Assembly: GCA_964373925.1 (NCBI GenBank)
Contig: CAYJWS010000010.1
Coordinates: forward strand, 1 to 24,037
Length of the DNA stretch: 24,037 nucleotides
Reading direction: 5' to 3'
DNA from: CAYJWS01 sp964373925
Lineage (GTDB): Bacteria > Patescibacteriota > Patescibacteriia > Buchananbacterales > GWA2-38-13
Shown here one piece after another: positions 1 through 7,324 of this stretch. The notes under the pieces are model-generated. The model ran no database searches and was not told the origin of the DNA. It worked only from the letters and a program-made list of their open reading frames with translations. The translations under genes were made by a program, and so were the position numbers. The stretch's first letter is position 1, and every line of letters begins with the position of its first letter.

Positions 1-94
1 TGTTTTTTCTTTATTTTCGTGATATATTATAAGTAGAAAATATCGCACCTTACAATATATTTATCAAGAAAGCAAGGTAAAAAGGAGTAATTGC

Positions 95-346
95 GTGCCC
101 GATGATATCTTGGATGTTATTCGCAAGTTAAGAAAACAATATTATATTCATTTCGGACCCACGCTTATTTTTGGATATCGTAAAAATGAAAAAATCGTAA
201 TACATGTAATTGATCCGAATATGCCCATTATCGAACTGATAAAAAAAGACGCACAGCCCTACGAACTTGAAATATCTACAGGAAAAGACTCACTAGACGC
301 GTTAAGGAAAGATCCTCAGCTCACAATAGTTCCGTTGGATTCGTAA
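95..346 (+). CDS. small hypothetical protein (83 aa)
   Basis: Unknown function. The GTG start is chosen because AGGAG lies at 83-87, 7 nt upstream, and no better in-frame start is near. The product is a mixed alpha/beta, soluble-looking 83-residue chain with a hydrophobic centre (residues about 18-50) and no membrane segment, cysteine pair or family motif that I recognise. It is the first of three same-strand small genes separated by 20-36 nt, so co-transcription with the next two is likely. No convincing promoter was found in the 94 bases upstream, which are very AT-rich. The strong ribosome binding site supports it being a real gene; its role cannot be read from the sequence. Confidence 0.6.
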   Translation: MPDDILDVIRKLRKQYYIHFGPTLIFGYRKNEKIVIHVIDPNMPIIELIKKDAQPYELEISTGKDSLDALRKDPQLTIVPLDS

Positions 347-382
347 ATTTCGTGAAACAACTCTACTTTAAAAGGAGATAGC

Positions 383-697
383 ATGTCAGAACCCGACAGA
401 GAAATGCGCACCGAAGCAGATCCCGCTATACCTGAGCTTATATTTGAAACAAAGCCAACAGGACTTCCGCCCGAGGAAGAAGAAAAAATAGTGAAAATGC
501 TTGAAGATGCGGCGGATGAAAGCATGAGAGCTATTGGCTGTAATGAAACTTTCATCATACCAAAAGATGATGAAATGAAAGAAATTCCGCCAACTATTTA
601 TAAAGTGCGGCCCACGGGTCTTCCGCAAGAGGAAGAAGATGAATTGTGTAAAATACTAGAGAAAGCAGCTGATGAAGCTCGGCGAGACATTGGCTAA
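383..697 (+). CDS. acidic hypothetical protein with two internal repeats (104 aa)
   Basis: Unknown function. The start at 383 has AGGAG at 373-377, 5 nt upstream. The protein consists almost entirely of two copies of a 37-residue unit, residues 16-52 and 68-104. Both copies share the pattern IP..I....PTGLP.EEE, then K.LE.AADE..R.IG. Each unit looks like a short strand/turn followed by an amphipathic acidic helix. The 15-residue linker holds no recognisable motif. The chain is strongly acidic, without signal peptide or membrane segment, and cytosolic. It sits 36 nt after the 83-aa gene and 20 nt before the AbrB-like gene. A tandemly duplicated helical module suggests a binding or scaffold role, but that is only inference. 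Confidence 0.65.
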   Translation: MSEPDREMRTEADPAIPELIFETKPTGLPPEEEEKIVKMLEDAADESMRAIGCNETFIIPKDDEMKEIPPTIYKVRPTGLPQEEEDELCKILEKAADEARRDIG

Positions 698-717
698 ACA
701 AAAGAAAGGATAACAAA

Positions 718-1134
718 ATGAAAGCAGAAAAGATTGCAAGCAATTCAGGTGTTATGACAAGCCGATTTCCATTTCAAAAGATTCGAAAAAACGGCGGGGT
801 AATAATTCCAAAAGAAATTCTTGAACAAATGAACATGAAGGCGGGAGATAGCTACTGTGTCATCCCGCTCGGACCGGGCAATGTGCAGGTTCGCACTGTC
901 CACTTGCCAAAAGACTTTTATGAGAATATGCGCAGGCAAAAAAAGCAGTCTTTAAGAGAACTTAAAGAAGGCAATTTTACCACCTACAGGTTAAATAGAA
1001 AAAGCGGGCGGCGAACAAAAAAAACAGATGTAAGCGCGATTCGAGAAAAAATAATTTCTGGAACCGCGACAAAAAAGGAAATTGCGCTTTTCAAAAAACT
1101 CGCTCCCCAGTCAAGCGTTCTCAAAAAACTGTAA
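718..1134 (+). CDS. AbrB/MazE-like swapped-hairpin DNA-binding protein (138 aa)
   Basis: Probable DNA-binding regulator. Residues about 19-60 match the AbrB/MazE/SpoVT swapped-hairpin pattern: a basic FQKIRKNGG stretch, then VIIPKEILEQMNMKAGD, then a beta-hairpin ending in VQVR. In this family the IPKeI...l.ikpGD segment forms the dimeric double-psi-like DNA-binding barrel. The rest (about 60-138) is a basic, mostly helical extension ending in SAIREKIISGTATKKEIALFKKL, not known to me as a defined domain. AAAGGA at 705-710 is a good ribosome binding site. No MazF/PIN-type toxin follows, so this is more likely a stand-alone regulator of its small-gene cluster than an antitoxin. A terminator follows after about 115 nt. 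Confidence 0.65.
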   Translation: MKAEKIASNSGVMTSRFPFQKIRKNGGVIIPKEILEQMNMKAGDSYCVIPLGPGNVQVRTVHLPKDFYENMRRQKKQSLRELKEGNFTTYRLNRKSGRRTKKTDVSAIREKIISGTATKKEIALFKKLAPQSSVLKKL

Positions 1135-1250
1135 AAAAACCTGCGTCGGAATGTTTCCCCGCCATTTCCCCTCATTCCGGCACGGGCATTTGAGCCTAAA
1201 ATATCAATAGCAACAAAACAAAAGAAAAACGATCCTTAATTAATTCTTGG

Positions 1251-1316
1251 CCCCGCGCTTAAAAATGATCTAACGAGAAAAAATCGTTGTTCATTAGAGA
1301 GCGGGGTCTTTTATTT
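1251..1316 (+). terminator. rho-independent terminator after the AbrB-like gene
   Basis: CCCCGC (1251-1256) pairs with GCGGGG (1301-1306). Inside it, AATGA/TCATT and AACGA/TCGTT nest into a long interrupted hairpin with an A-rich loop. The 3' side runs directly into TCTTTTATTTTT. It separates the first three-gene cluster from the next gene. Confidence 0.8.
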
Positions 1317-1392
1317 TTCAAAAATCCATGGTATTGTTGAATATAAATATGTTCTTTAATTATTCGTCTCCATTAATTAAAGGAGGGTCATA

Positions 1393-1855
1393 ATGACAGC
1401 GGCAGAAAAATTTCAGGCTCTTTTACATACTCATGCAAAATATGACGCTGAAGCATATACTTTCATCTATGGAGCATTAGACTGGACGCTGAAGCATGCT
1501 GAAGCATGTTGTGAATAAGCCAGAAGGAATAATCCGACATGTTACCGGACAAGAGCTGTGCGAAGGATTCAGACAATATGCTATTGAACAGTTTGGATGC
1601 ATGGCGCTCACAGTACTCGAAGGCTGGAATGTTTTCTCTACCGATGACGTTGGATCAATAATTTTCAATCTCATAGAATTTGACCTTATGGGAAAACAAG
1701 AAACGGATTCGAAAGATGATTTTCACGACGTATATGATTTCACAAAAGAATTTAGGCTTTGCCCGATATTCTCTTTTAACCACAGCGAAAATGAATGGGA
1801 AACAGAATATGTTAAACATTCCAAAAAAGGAAATTCTTCTTCAAGAAAAAAATGA
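1393..1855 (+). pseudogene. Minf_1886-family gene broken by a 10-bp tandem duplication
   Basis: The start at 1393 has AGGAGGG at 1381-1387, 5 nt upstream. Frame 0 codes for 41 residues and stops at 1516-1518. The remainder of the protein continues in the +1 frame to the TGA at 1853-1855. The cause is visible: GCTGAAGCAT occurs twice in tandem, 1488-1497 and 1498-1507. Removing one copy restores a single 150-residue frame reading ...YGALDWTLKHVVNK...RHVTGQELCEGF.... The restored protein matches the pattern I recall for the uncharacterised Minf_1886 family (AY.F...ALD.T, HVTGQEL.EG.R..A...FG.MAL.VL..W, EDFG.I.FNL.E, DFHD.YDF...F). The C-terminal tail is lysine/serine rich. It is either a recent pseudogene, a reversible phase switch, or an assembly error. 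A weak promoter (TTGTTG 1334-1339, TAATTA 1357-1362) may precede it. Confidence 0.8.
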
Positions 1856-1876
1856 ATAACCGCTCTTTAAAAAGTA

Positions 1877-1932
1877 CCCCGTACCACTTATTTCTCCCTC
1901 CTTTTTCCTCTCTGGTACGGGGCTTTTATTTT
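1877..1932 (+). terminator. rho-independent terminator after the Minf_1886 gene
   Basis: CCCCGTACCA (1877-1886) and TGGTACGGGG (1913-1922) form a perfect 10-bp stem with a 26-nt pyrimidine-rich loop, followed by CTTTTATTTTT. The CCCCG...CGGGG-TTTTATTTTT design is like the terminator at 1251-1316. Confidence 0.85.
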
Positions 1933-2035
1933 TATAAAAAATCTGATACGATAGAACAATATACAACAAACAATTCGCTATAATAAATAAAATATAAATC
2001 TTACAACTTATTGCTTATAGCTTATTACTGAAAAT

Positions 2036-3580
2036 ATGGCAACCAAGCTTCAACCAATCATCGGCCTAGAAATCCATGTCCAGCTCAAAACACAATCTAA
2101 GATGTTTTGTGGCTGTGACAACAAGGGCGAAAATATGCCGCCCAACACTACTATCTGTCCCGTGTGCACCGGCCAGCCCGGTGTTTTGCCCGTGGCAAAC
2201 AAAATTGCCATAAAAAAAACCGTTCAAGCCGCGCTCGCCATTAACTGCTCCATCCCCGAACATTCTAAATTTGACCGAAAAAATTATTTTTATCCAGATC
2301 TGCCAAAGGGATACCAAATATCGCAGTACGACCAACCCATAGGAATTGGCGGATATGTTAATATAGAGACAAAAGAAGGCGAAAAAAAAATCCGTATTCA
2401 GAGAATTCACCTTGAAGAAGACGCGGCAAAAAACTTTCACTCAAATGACGGGCTTTACACGCTTGTTGATTACAACAGAGCCGGAACTCCGCTTGCGGAG
2501 ATAGTAACAGAACCGGACTTGCGCTCCGCGCAAGATGCAAAATTATTTTTGCAGGAACTGCGCCTTATCATGCGCTATCTTGACATATCCGATGCCGACA
2601 TGGAAAAAGGACACCTCCGATGCGACGCGAATATCAACTTGTGGGAAGTTGACGCTAAGGGCGAAAAAATCGTGGCAACGCCGATAGTAGAAGTAAAAAA
2701 TATGAACTCATTCCGAGCGCTTGAGCGAGCCATGGAATACGAAATAAAACGCCAGACAAAAGAATATCTTGATACAAAAAAAACAATACAAGACCTTCCA
2801 AAAACTACCCGCGGATGGAACGAAGAAAAAGGAATAACAGAACCGCAAAGAACGAAGGAAGAAGCGCATGACTACCGATACTTCCCAGAACCAGATCTGC
2901 CTGCGCTTCATTTTGCCAAAGGTTCTGAAAACGCCATTGATGTTGAGGCAATACGAAGAGAACTTCCCGAACTTCCTCAAGCAAAAAGAAGACGCCTCCA
3001 AAAAGAATGCGGCATCACTCTTTCTGACGCTCGAACGCTCGCGGGTGATAAAGAGCTTTCGGAGTATGCGGAAAAAGTAATTTCCGAGCTCCAAGAATGG
3101 GTTACATCTCTTCCTGATATGGAAGGAACTAAAGAGGAAAACTGGAAAAATTCTTGCAATAGGGCGGTAAAAATTGCCGTAAACTGGCTCATCAATAAAC
3201 TTACAACATATCTTAATAAAGATGGAATAAGCGTAGATAAATCGAAAATTAGTGCGGAAAATTTCGCGGAATTTATCACTCTGATTTACCAAAATAAAAT
3301 CAACTCCACGATTGCGCAAAAAGTTTTGGAAATTATGTATAACACGGGAAAAGATCCTTCAACAATCCTTGAAGAAGAAGATCTTGCGGGCGGCGCTGAG
3401 GGCGATGAACTGCAAAAAATCATAGACGCGGCCATCGCAGAAAATCCAGATGCCATTGCGAACTACAAAAAAGGGAAAGAAAACGCAATAATGTTTCTTA
3501 TGGGTCAAGTTATGAAAAAAGCAAAAGGAAAAACCGACCCGAACACCGCTAAAGAATTGCTGAAAAAATCCATTACATAG
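2036..3580 (+). CDS. gatB: aspartyl/glutamyl-tRNA amidotransferase subunit B
   Basis: GatB is the tRNA-binding kinase/transamidation subunit of the GatCAB complex, which converts Glu-tRNA(Gln) and/or Asp-tRNA(Asn) to the amidated forms in the cytosol. Visible signatures: IGLEIHVQL at the N-terminus; the zinc cysteines C25, C27, C41 and C44; FDRKNYFYPDLPKGYQISQYD at about 82-102; EDAAKNFH; the VDYNRAGTPLAEIVTEPD loop; and TKEEAHDYRYFPEPDLPAL at about 273-291. The C-terminal third is the helical and YqeY-like tRNA-binding region. At 514 residues it is slightly longer than usual (about 475-490). gatA and gatC are not in the window. No Shine-Dalgarno site is present. A TATAAT-like -10 at 1979-1984 lacks a good -35. 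Confidence 0.97.
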   Translation: MATKLQPIIGLEIHVQLKTQSKMFCGCDNKGENMPPNTTICPVCTGQPGVLPVANKIAIKKTVQAALAINCSIPEHSKFDRKNYFYPDLPKGYQISQYDQPIGIGGYVNIETKEGEKKIRIQRIHLEEDAAKNFHSNDGLYTLVDYNRAGTPLAEIVTEPDLRSAQDAKLFLQELRLIMRYLDISDADMEKGHLRCDANINLWEVDAKGEKIVATPIVEVKNMNSFRALERAMEYEIKRQTKEYLDTKKTIQDLPKTTRGWNEEKGITEPQRTKEEAHDYRYFPEPDLPALHFAKGSENAIDVEAIRRELPELPQAKRRRLQKECGITLSDARTLAGDKELSEYAEKVISELQEWVTSLPDMEGTKEENWKNSCNRAVKIAVNWLINKLTTYLNKDGISVDKSKISAENFAEFITLIYQNKINSTIAQKVLEIMYNTGKDPSTILEEEDLAGGAEGDELQKIIDAAIAENPDAIANYKKGKENAIMFLMGQVMKKAKGKTDPNTAKELLKKSIT

Positions 3581-3592
3581 TTGATTAAATTC

Positions 3593-3636
3593 CAATATCA
3601 AGATAATGAAACGATCGTTTCATTATCTTGATATTG
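3593..3636. repeat. perfect 44-bp palindrome, core ACGATCGT
   Basis: Two 22-nt arms (3593-3614 and 3615-3636) are exact reverse complements with no spacer. The centre is AAACGATCGTTT. It begins 13 bp after the gatB stop, between convergent genes. It lacks an immediate T-run, so it is not a classical terminator. A second loop-free palindrome with the same 8-bp core lies at 7249-7288. Confidence 0.9.
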
Positions 3637-3651
3637 ATTCTGAATATGTTT

Positions 3652-3685
3652 TAAAAAGCCACCGTTTTAAAAAACGATGGCTTTA
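3652..3685. terminator. bidirectional terminator between gatB and the convergent small gene
   Basis: AAAGCCA-CCG (from 3654) pairs with CG-TGGCTTT (to 3683) around an A/T-rich loop. On the minus strand the stem is followed by five T (GGCTTTTTAAAA), which suits the unknown gene ending at 3689. On the plus strand only three T follow, so it is weaker for gatB. Confidence 0.7.
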
Positions 3686-3688
3686 AAC

Positions 3689-4000
3689 CTAACAAATAGC
3701 AAGGCGCGTAAGCCTACTATTTTTATTCCCAAAAAATTGGATATCATCAATTGCCAAGGCAAGATCGAGCATTTCAAACATATATTCTAAAGTAAAACAT
3801 TCAGCTGAAAAGTCATACACTCTTAAAACAATATATGTGCAATGCTCGCATTCTGCAATTCTTGTAATTTGTCGCTGTTTAAAGAAGTCTTGCGGACCTA
3901 CCGGTTTATTTGTATACGCTGATTTTTCTATGGCTCTAAAAAAATCTTCCAAAACACCTCTCTTCAGATGGCAATACATACTCCTCTCATGGTTCGACAT
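3689..4000 (-). CDS. hypothetical protein with own promoter (103 aa)
   Basis: Unknown function. It is supported by a near-consensus promoter (TTGACT at 4084-4089, 17-bp spacer, TATTAT at 4061-4066), an AGGAG ribosome binding site (4013-4017, about 12 nt before ATG) and a terminator just past its stop. The protein is soluble-looking with five cysteines (SMYCHLK, AECEHCTY, SAECFT, LAIC), but they are not arranged as a standard zinc ribbon. CEHC at about 51-54 is the only CxxC. A hydrophobic acidic segment, FTLEYMFEMLDLALAIDD, is probably a helix in the C-terminal half. Expression is independent of miaA upstream, because the promoter begins 4 bp beyond the miaA stop codon. Confidence 0.6.
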   Translation of the reverse strand: MSNHERSMYCHLKRGVLEDFFRAIEKSAYTNKPVGPQDFFKQRQITRIAECEHCTYIVLRVYDFSAECFTLEYMFEMLDLALAIDDIQFFGNKNSRLTRLAIC

Positions 4001-4060
4001 GCCAATTTTTCACTCCTTTCCACCAAAAAGAACGAACGAAAAATAAAGAACGTCTTGTAT

Positions 4061-4089
4061 ATAATAAACTAAAAATTCAAAAAAGTCAA
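4061..4089 (-). promoter_or_regulatory. sigma70-type promoter for the 103-aa gene
   Basis: On the minus strand: -35 TTGACT (4084-4089), 17-bp spacer, -10 TATTAT (4061-4066). It sits directly after the end of miaA. Confidence 0.7.
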
Positions 4090-4092
4090 CGA

Positions 4093-5046
4093 TTATTCTG
4101 TTTTTAAAAATATTTTTATAAAATTTTCAATATCTTTTCTTTTTTGCGTCCAATGAATTGTTGTATCCCTCTTAAACCACGTCATTTGCCGCTTTGCAAA
4201 ATATATAATATCCTTTAATAAATTTTCCTTCATTTCCTCTCTTGTAATAATTCTGCGGACATATCGGGAAACCCAGCGATACTCAAGGCCGAAAGATTCA
4301 AGCTTTTTCCAACTTACGCCTTGAGTATGAAGCTTTTTTATTTCTAATACCATTCCCCGCTTTAATCGCTTTTCAAGTCTTTGCGAAATTCTTTTCTTCA
4401 ATGCATCTTTTGGAAAGGCTATGCCAATTTTTAAAAATTCATATAAAGGCGGATTTATTGGTTGCTGTTTGGATTTTGGAATTCCTCTTTCATAATAGAT
4501 TTCCAGAGCACGCTGAACCCGTCGTCTATTTTTTTTGTCAATAATTTTGTATGTTTTAAGATCGATTCTTTTTAATTGTTGCAAAAGCTTGTCCAAAGAT
4601 AATTTTTCTAGGCGTTGCCTTACCTTCTGTAATTCGTAATTCGTAATTTTTAATTCGTCTAATGCGTAACCTTTAACAACCGCGTCAATATACAGACCTG
4701 TTCCTCCACAGATAATCGGCAACTTCCCTCTGTGCAAAATATCTTTTATGGCTCCGTACGCGAGTTTCTGATAATCCGCAACTGTAAATTGTTTTCTGGG
4801 CGATACAACATCAATAAGATGATATGGAACAATAGTTGATTTTATTTTCTTGTTTTTTTGATTTCTTGTTTTTTTAACAACATACTTATCCAAATCTTTT
4901 CCTGTCCCGATATTCATACCTCTATACACCTGTCGCGAGTCGGCAGAAATTATTTCTCCATAAAATTTTTTTGCCAAAGCTAAGGCAAGATCGGTTTTTC
5001 CCGATGCTGTTGTGCCCAAAATTACTATAACCTTGTTTTTTTCCAT
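4093..5046 (-). CDS. miaA: tRNA dimethylallyltransferase
   Basis: MiaA transfers a dimethylallyl group from DMAPP to N6 of A37 in tRNAs that read codons starting with U, giving i6A37, the substrate for MiaB. Visible: P-loop GTTASGKT at residues 11-18; ISADSRQVYRGMNIGTGK at 33-50 with the catalytic Asp36/Ser37; HLIDVVSP; GGTGLYIDAV; the RRVQRALEI swinging-loop region; ESFGLEYRW; and FAKRQMTWFKRD near the C-terminus. At 317 residues the length is normal. No Shine-Dalgarno site precedes the ATG at 5046. A divergent CxxC gene starts 56 bp away on the plus strand. miaB lies 827 bp beyond, also on the minus strand. Confidence 0.97.
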   Translation of the reverse strand: MEKNKVIVILGTTASGKTDLALALAKKFYGEIISADSRQVYRGMNIGTGKDLDKYVVKKTRNQKNKKIKSTIVPYHLIDVVSPRKQFTVADYQKLAYGAIKDILHRGKLPIICGGTGLYIDAVVKGYALDELKITNYELQKVRQRLEKLSLDKLLQQLKRIDLKTYKIIDKKNRRRVQRALEIYYERGIPKSKQQPINPPLYEFLKIGIAFPKDALKKRISQRLEKRLKRGMVLEIKKLHTQGVSWKKLESFGLEYRWVSRYVRRIITREEMKENLLKDIIYFAKRQMTWFKRDTTIHWTQKRKDIENFIKIFLKTE

Positions 5047-5060
5047 ATAACTTGTATACT
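5033..5060 (+). promoter_or_regulatory. possible promoter for the CxxC miniprotein
   Basis: TTGTTT (5033-5038), 16-bp spacer, TATACT (5055-5060), overlapping the 5' end of the divergent miaA. It is a moderate match only. Confidence 0.4.
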
Positions 5061-5101
5061 AATTCAAAGTGTTCTTTGTTTTTTAAAAAATGGAGGTTTG
5101 T

Positions 5102-5311
5102 ATGATAAAGGTAAGGATTGTTCATGTCTGCGATCAATGCGGCGATGAAACAACGGAAGATGTTCATCTTACTCAAGTAACCATTAAAAAGGAGATTGCA
5201 GAATTTCAGTGTGGTAGTAGCTCAAATTTCCTTTGCTTTGAATGCCTTGGAAAAAAAATTGATGAGCTTGAAAAATCCGGAAAGGCAACGAGTTTTATGC
5301 CTCTCATATAA
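5102..5311 (+). CDS. small double-CxxC (zinc-ribbon-like) protein (69 aa)
   Basis: A start at 5090 is possible, but GGAGG at 5092-5096 lies inside it and 5 nt before the ATG at 5102, so 5102 is preferred. The 69-residue product has two CxxC knuckles, VCDQCGDET (about 9-17) and FLCFECLGKK (about 43-52), separated by about 30 residues. This spacing is typical of a small treble-clef or zinc-ribbon fold with one bound zinc. The C-terminal part is a charged helix (KKIDELEKSGK). It probably binds nucleic acid or protein, but no named family is recognised. It is transcribed divergently from miaA and closed by its own terminator at 5347-5379. Confidence 0.75.
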   Translation: MIKVRIVHVCDQCGDETTEDVHLTQVTIKKEIAEFQCGSSSNFLCFECLGKKIDELEKSGKATSFMPLI

Positions 5312-5346
5312 TATCTTTATTAAAAGACAACTTAGTAAGAAATGGA

Positions 5347-5379
5347 AAGGGACGAAGTAATTCGTCCCTTATTTTTTTT
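5347..5379 (+). terminator. rho-independent terminator after the CxxC gene
   Basis: AAGGGACGAA (5347-5356), loop GTAA, TTCGTCCCTT (5361-5370): a perfect 10-bp stem followed by A and eight T. Confidence 0.92.
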
Positions 5380-5468
5380 ATGCGAGTGGCGTATAAGGCC
5401 TCAAATGAGCGTTGGATTGTACCGCTTCAAGGGCAAATCGAACGTACTCATCATAACTTACCTTTCGT

Positions 5469-5813
5469 TCAAATTTTTTTTGGACCAAAATCCATTCTAA
5501 ATTCCAATCCATGCTTTACAAATCCAAGTTTTATATACAGTTCATGGACTTTGGGACGAGAAAATCTGCTTGTAGCTATTATTTTATAACAGCCGAGCTT
5601 TTTTGCCTTCTTAAAGACTTCCTGTAATAGCTTTGTTCCCACTCCCTTTCCTCTGTATCCCTCTTCTATAAAAACATCTTCCAAAAGCCCATAAGGATGT
5701 TCGTGCAAATCATTTTTAATAAGATACAAAAATGCCCGACCAACAATTTTTTCTTCTTCTTTCACGACGAATTTTACAGCAGTGCTTTGAAGCGTGCTTT
5801 CTGCGATTTTCAT
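5469..5813 (-). CDS. GNAT-family N-acetyltransferase (114 aa)
   Basis: GNAT acetyltransferase using acetyl-CoA; substrate unknown. The acetyl-CoA pyrophosphate-binding motif A is clear: LEDVFIEEGYRGKGVGTKLLQE at about 44-65 (Q/RxxGxG/A pattern RGKGVG). Motif B follows as CYKIIATSRFSRPKVHELYIKLGFVKHG (about 75-102). The N-terminal part is short, so at 114 residues it is a minimal GNAT. The SD-like GAAAGG is 5 nt before the ATG at 5813. It starts 59 nt after the miaB stop on the same strand, so it probably shares the miaB promoter at 7164-7192. Confidence 0.85.
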   Translation of the reverse strand: MKIAESTLQSTAVKFVVKEEEKIVGRAFLYLIKNDLHEHPYGLLEDVFIEEGYRGKGVGTKLLQEVFKKAKKLGCYKIIATSRFSRPKVHELYIKLGFVKHGLEFRMDFGPKKI

Positions 5814-5872
5814 AAAAACCTTTCTTGTAAAGAGCTTGTTACGAAAAAAAACTATTTTTCTGTTTCAAAAAT

Positions 5873-7138
5873 TCATACCCTTTCGGCTAAAAGGCCCCAG
5901 GGAAGCGCCTCAATAACTTTTACATCAACAAATTGCCCTGCGAGATTTTCATCATCTTCGTTTGGCTGGATTTTAACAGTTTTAAACGTATCCGACTTGC
6001 CCATCCAATAGCCCTTGCTATGGCTCTCAACAAGAACCTTCACGTTTTGTCCAATAAATTTTTTATTATTCTCGTGCGCCAGCTCTTTTAAAACCGAATT
6101 AAGCTCAACATCGCGGCGCTTTTTTTCGTCGTAGGTCACATCGTCGGCATACAATTTTTCTCCCAGCGTTCCTTTTCGAATAGAGTATTTTGATATATAT
6201 GCCATATCAAACTGCATCTCTTTAAATAATTCTATTGTTTTTAAAAAATGCTCTTCTGTCTCTCCTGAATATCCGACAATAATATCGGTTGATACTGCGA
6301 CACCGGGAACCGCAGAGCGAATTTTTGCAACAACGTCTTTAAATTTTTCTATACTGTACTTTCTATTCATCTTCTGCAACATTTCGTTATCGCCAGACTG
6401 CACCGCAAGATGAAGGTAAGGCGTTAGGTGCTTTCCTTTTTTCCAGGTATCAATAACATCGTCTGAAAAAAAATTCGGGTGCGAGGAGACAAACCGGATC
6501 CAGTAATCCCCTTCTATCGCGTCAATCATTTGTAGTAGTTTGGAAAAATTTGCCTTATTGTGGTTATACGAATTTACCGTCTGTCCCAACAGCGTAATTT
6601 CTTTATAGCCAGCCTCCACCAAGCGCCGGCACTCGGATACAATCTCATCGGGATCGCGATACACTTCGCGGCCGCGCGTATACGGCACAACGCAAAAATG
6701 GCAAAACTGGTTGCAGCCCTTGGTTATGGGAATAAACGCTTGAAAATTATTTTCATATACCGGCTGAATAGAGAGATACTCCTTCACCTGCAATGATTCG
6801 GACGTATCTAAAAGTTTTGGCAACTCTCCAAGGTCGTTAATATTAAAAATAATATCAAAAAATTTCTCCATATTCTTCTTGTCCGCCGCCAAAACGCATC
6901 CTGTCAAAATAGTCGTGAATGGCCGTATCTTTTTTATTTCATTAAATTTTTTCTTTAGGCCGTAGATCCTATCTATTGCGTGCTGGCGAATTGAGCACGC
7001 CACCACGATAGCAACGTCAGAATCTTGCATATTGTCAGACTCGATTTTGTCGTAGCCCATCTGATTCATCACAGTTTCAATGCGCTGGGCGTCAGATCGG
7101 TTCATTTGGCAGCCAAAAACAATAAGTTTGTATTTCAT
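5873..7138 (-). CDS. miaB: tRNA-2-methylthio-N6-dimethylallyladenosine synthase
   Basis: MiaB is a radical-SAM methylthiotransferase that adds a methylthio group at C2 of i6A37 in tRNA, the step after MiaA. The N-terminal UPF0004 domain holds the auxiliary [4Fe-4S] ligands C10 (FGCQMN), C48 (VVACSIRQHA) and C81 (LTGCVLA). The radical-SAM cluster ligands are C142, C146 and C149 (KGCNQFCHFCVVPYTRGRE). Then come LLGQTVNSY, SSHPNFF, LHLAVQSGDNEMLQKMNR and STDIIVGYSGETEE, and a C-terminal TRAM domain (about 358-421). GCQMN distinguishes it from RimO (GCPKN) and MtaB (GCKVN). It has a near-consensus promoter 26 bp upstream and no Shine-Dalgarno site. A GNAT gene follows on the same strand. Confidence 0.97.
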   Translation of the reverse strand: MKYKLIVFGCQMNRSDAQRIETVMNQMGYDKIESDNMQDSDVAIVVACSIRQHAIDRIYGLKKKFNEIKKIRPFTTILTGCVLAADKKNMEKFFDIIFNINDLGELPKLLDTSESLQVKEYLSIQPVYENNFQAFIPITKGCNQFCHFCVVPYTRGREVYRDPDEIVSECRRLVEAGYKEITLLGQTVNSYNHNKANFSKLLQMIDAIEGDYWIRFVSSHPNFFSDDVIDTWKKGKHLTPYLHLAVQSGDNEMLQKMNRKYSIEKFKDVVAKIRSAVPGVAVSTDIIVGYSGETEEHFLKTIELFKEMQFDMAYISKYSIRKGTLGEKLYADDVTYDEKKRRDVELNSVLKELAHENNKKFIGQNVKVLVESHSKGYWMGKSDTFKTVKIQPNEDDENLAGQFVDVKVIEALPWGLLAERV

Positions 7139-7163
7139 AAAAAATTCTTATACAACAATTTGC

Positions 7164-7192
7164 ATTATAACAAAAATCTGAAATATTTTCAA
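7164..7192 (-). promoter_or_regulatory. sigma70-type promoter of miaB
   Basis: Minus strand: TTGAAA (7187-7192), 17-bp spacer, TATAAT (7164-7169). The expected transcript starts about 19 nt before the miaB ATG, with no Shine-Dalgarno site in the leader. Confidence 0.8.
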
Positions 7193-7248
7193 TACTATCA
7201 TTCGTGGCTTTAGCAAAGGCGAATGAAGCTCAAAAAAAATATTAATCT

Positions 7249-7288
7249 CATACTATCGAATTTGACGATCGTCAAATTCGATAGTATG
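7249..7288. repeat. perfect 40-bp palindrome, core ACGATCGT
   Basis: Two 20-nt arms (7249-7268 and 7269-7288) are exact reverse complements with no spacer. The centre is TGACGATCGTCA. It sits between the 3' end of the DUF5667 gene (7325) and the miaB promoter (7192). An eight-A stretch at 7232-7239 would give T8 on the minus strand, 9 nt beyond the stem, so it could help terminate the thrS operon. Confidence 0.9.
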
Positions 7289-7324
7289 TCCTTTTACAAT
7301 ATTAAATATGATATTAGAAATGAG

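Noticed and set aside
1145..1181. Terminator hairpin GTCGGAATG/CATTCCGGC after the AbrB-like gene
   Set aside because: The 9-bp stem is real but no T-run follows; the actual terminator is at 1251-1316. It may be a remnant of a GGAATG-type repeat.
2708..3319. 203-residue minus-strand open frame
   Set aside because: Antisense to gatB, rich in Phe/Arg as expected from reverse reading of Glu/Lys-rich coding DNA.
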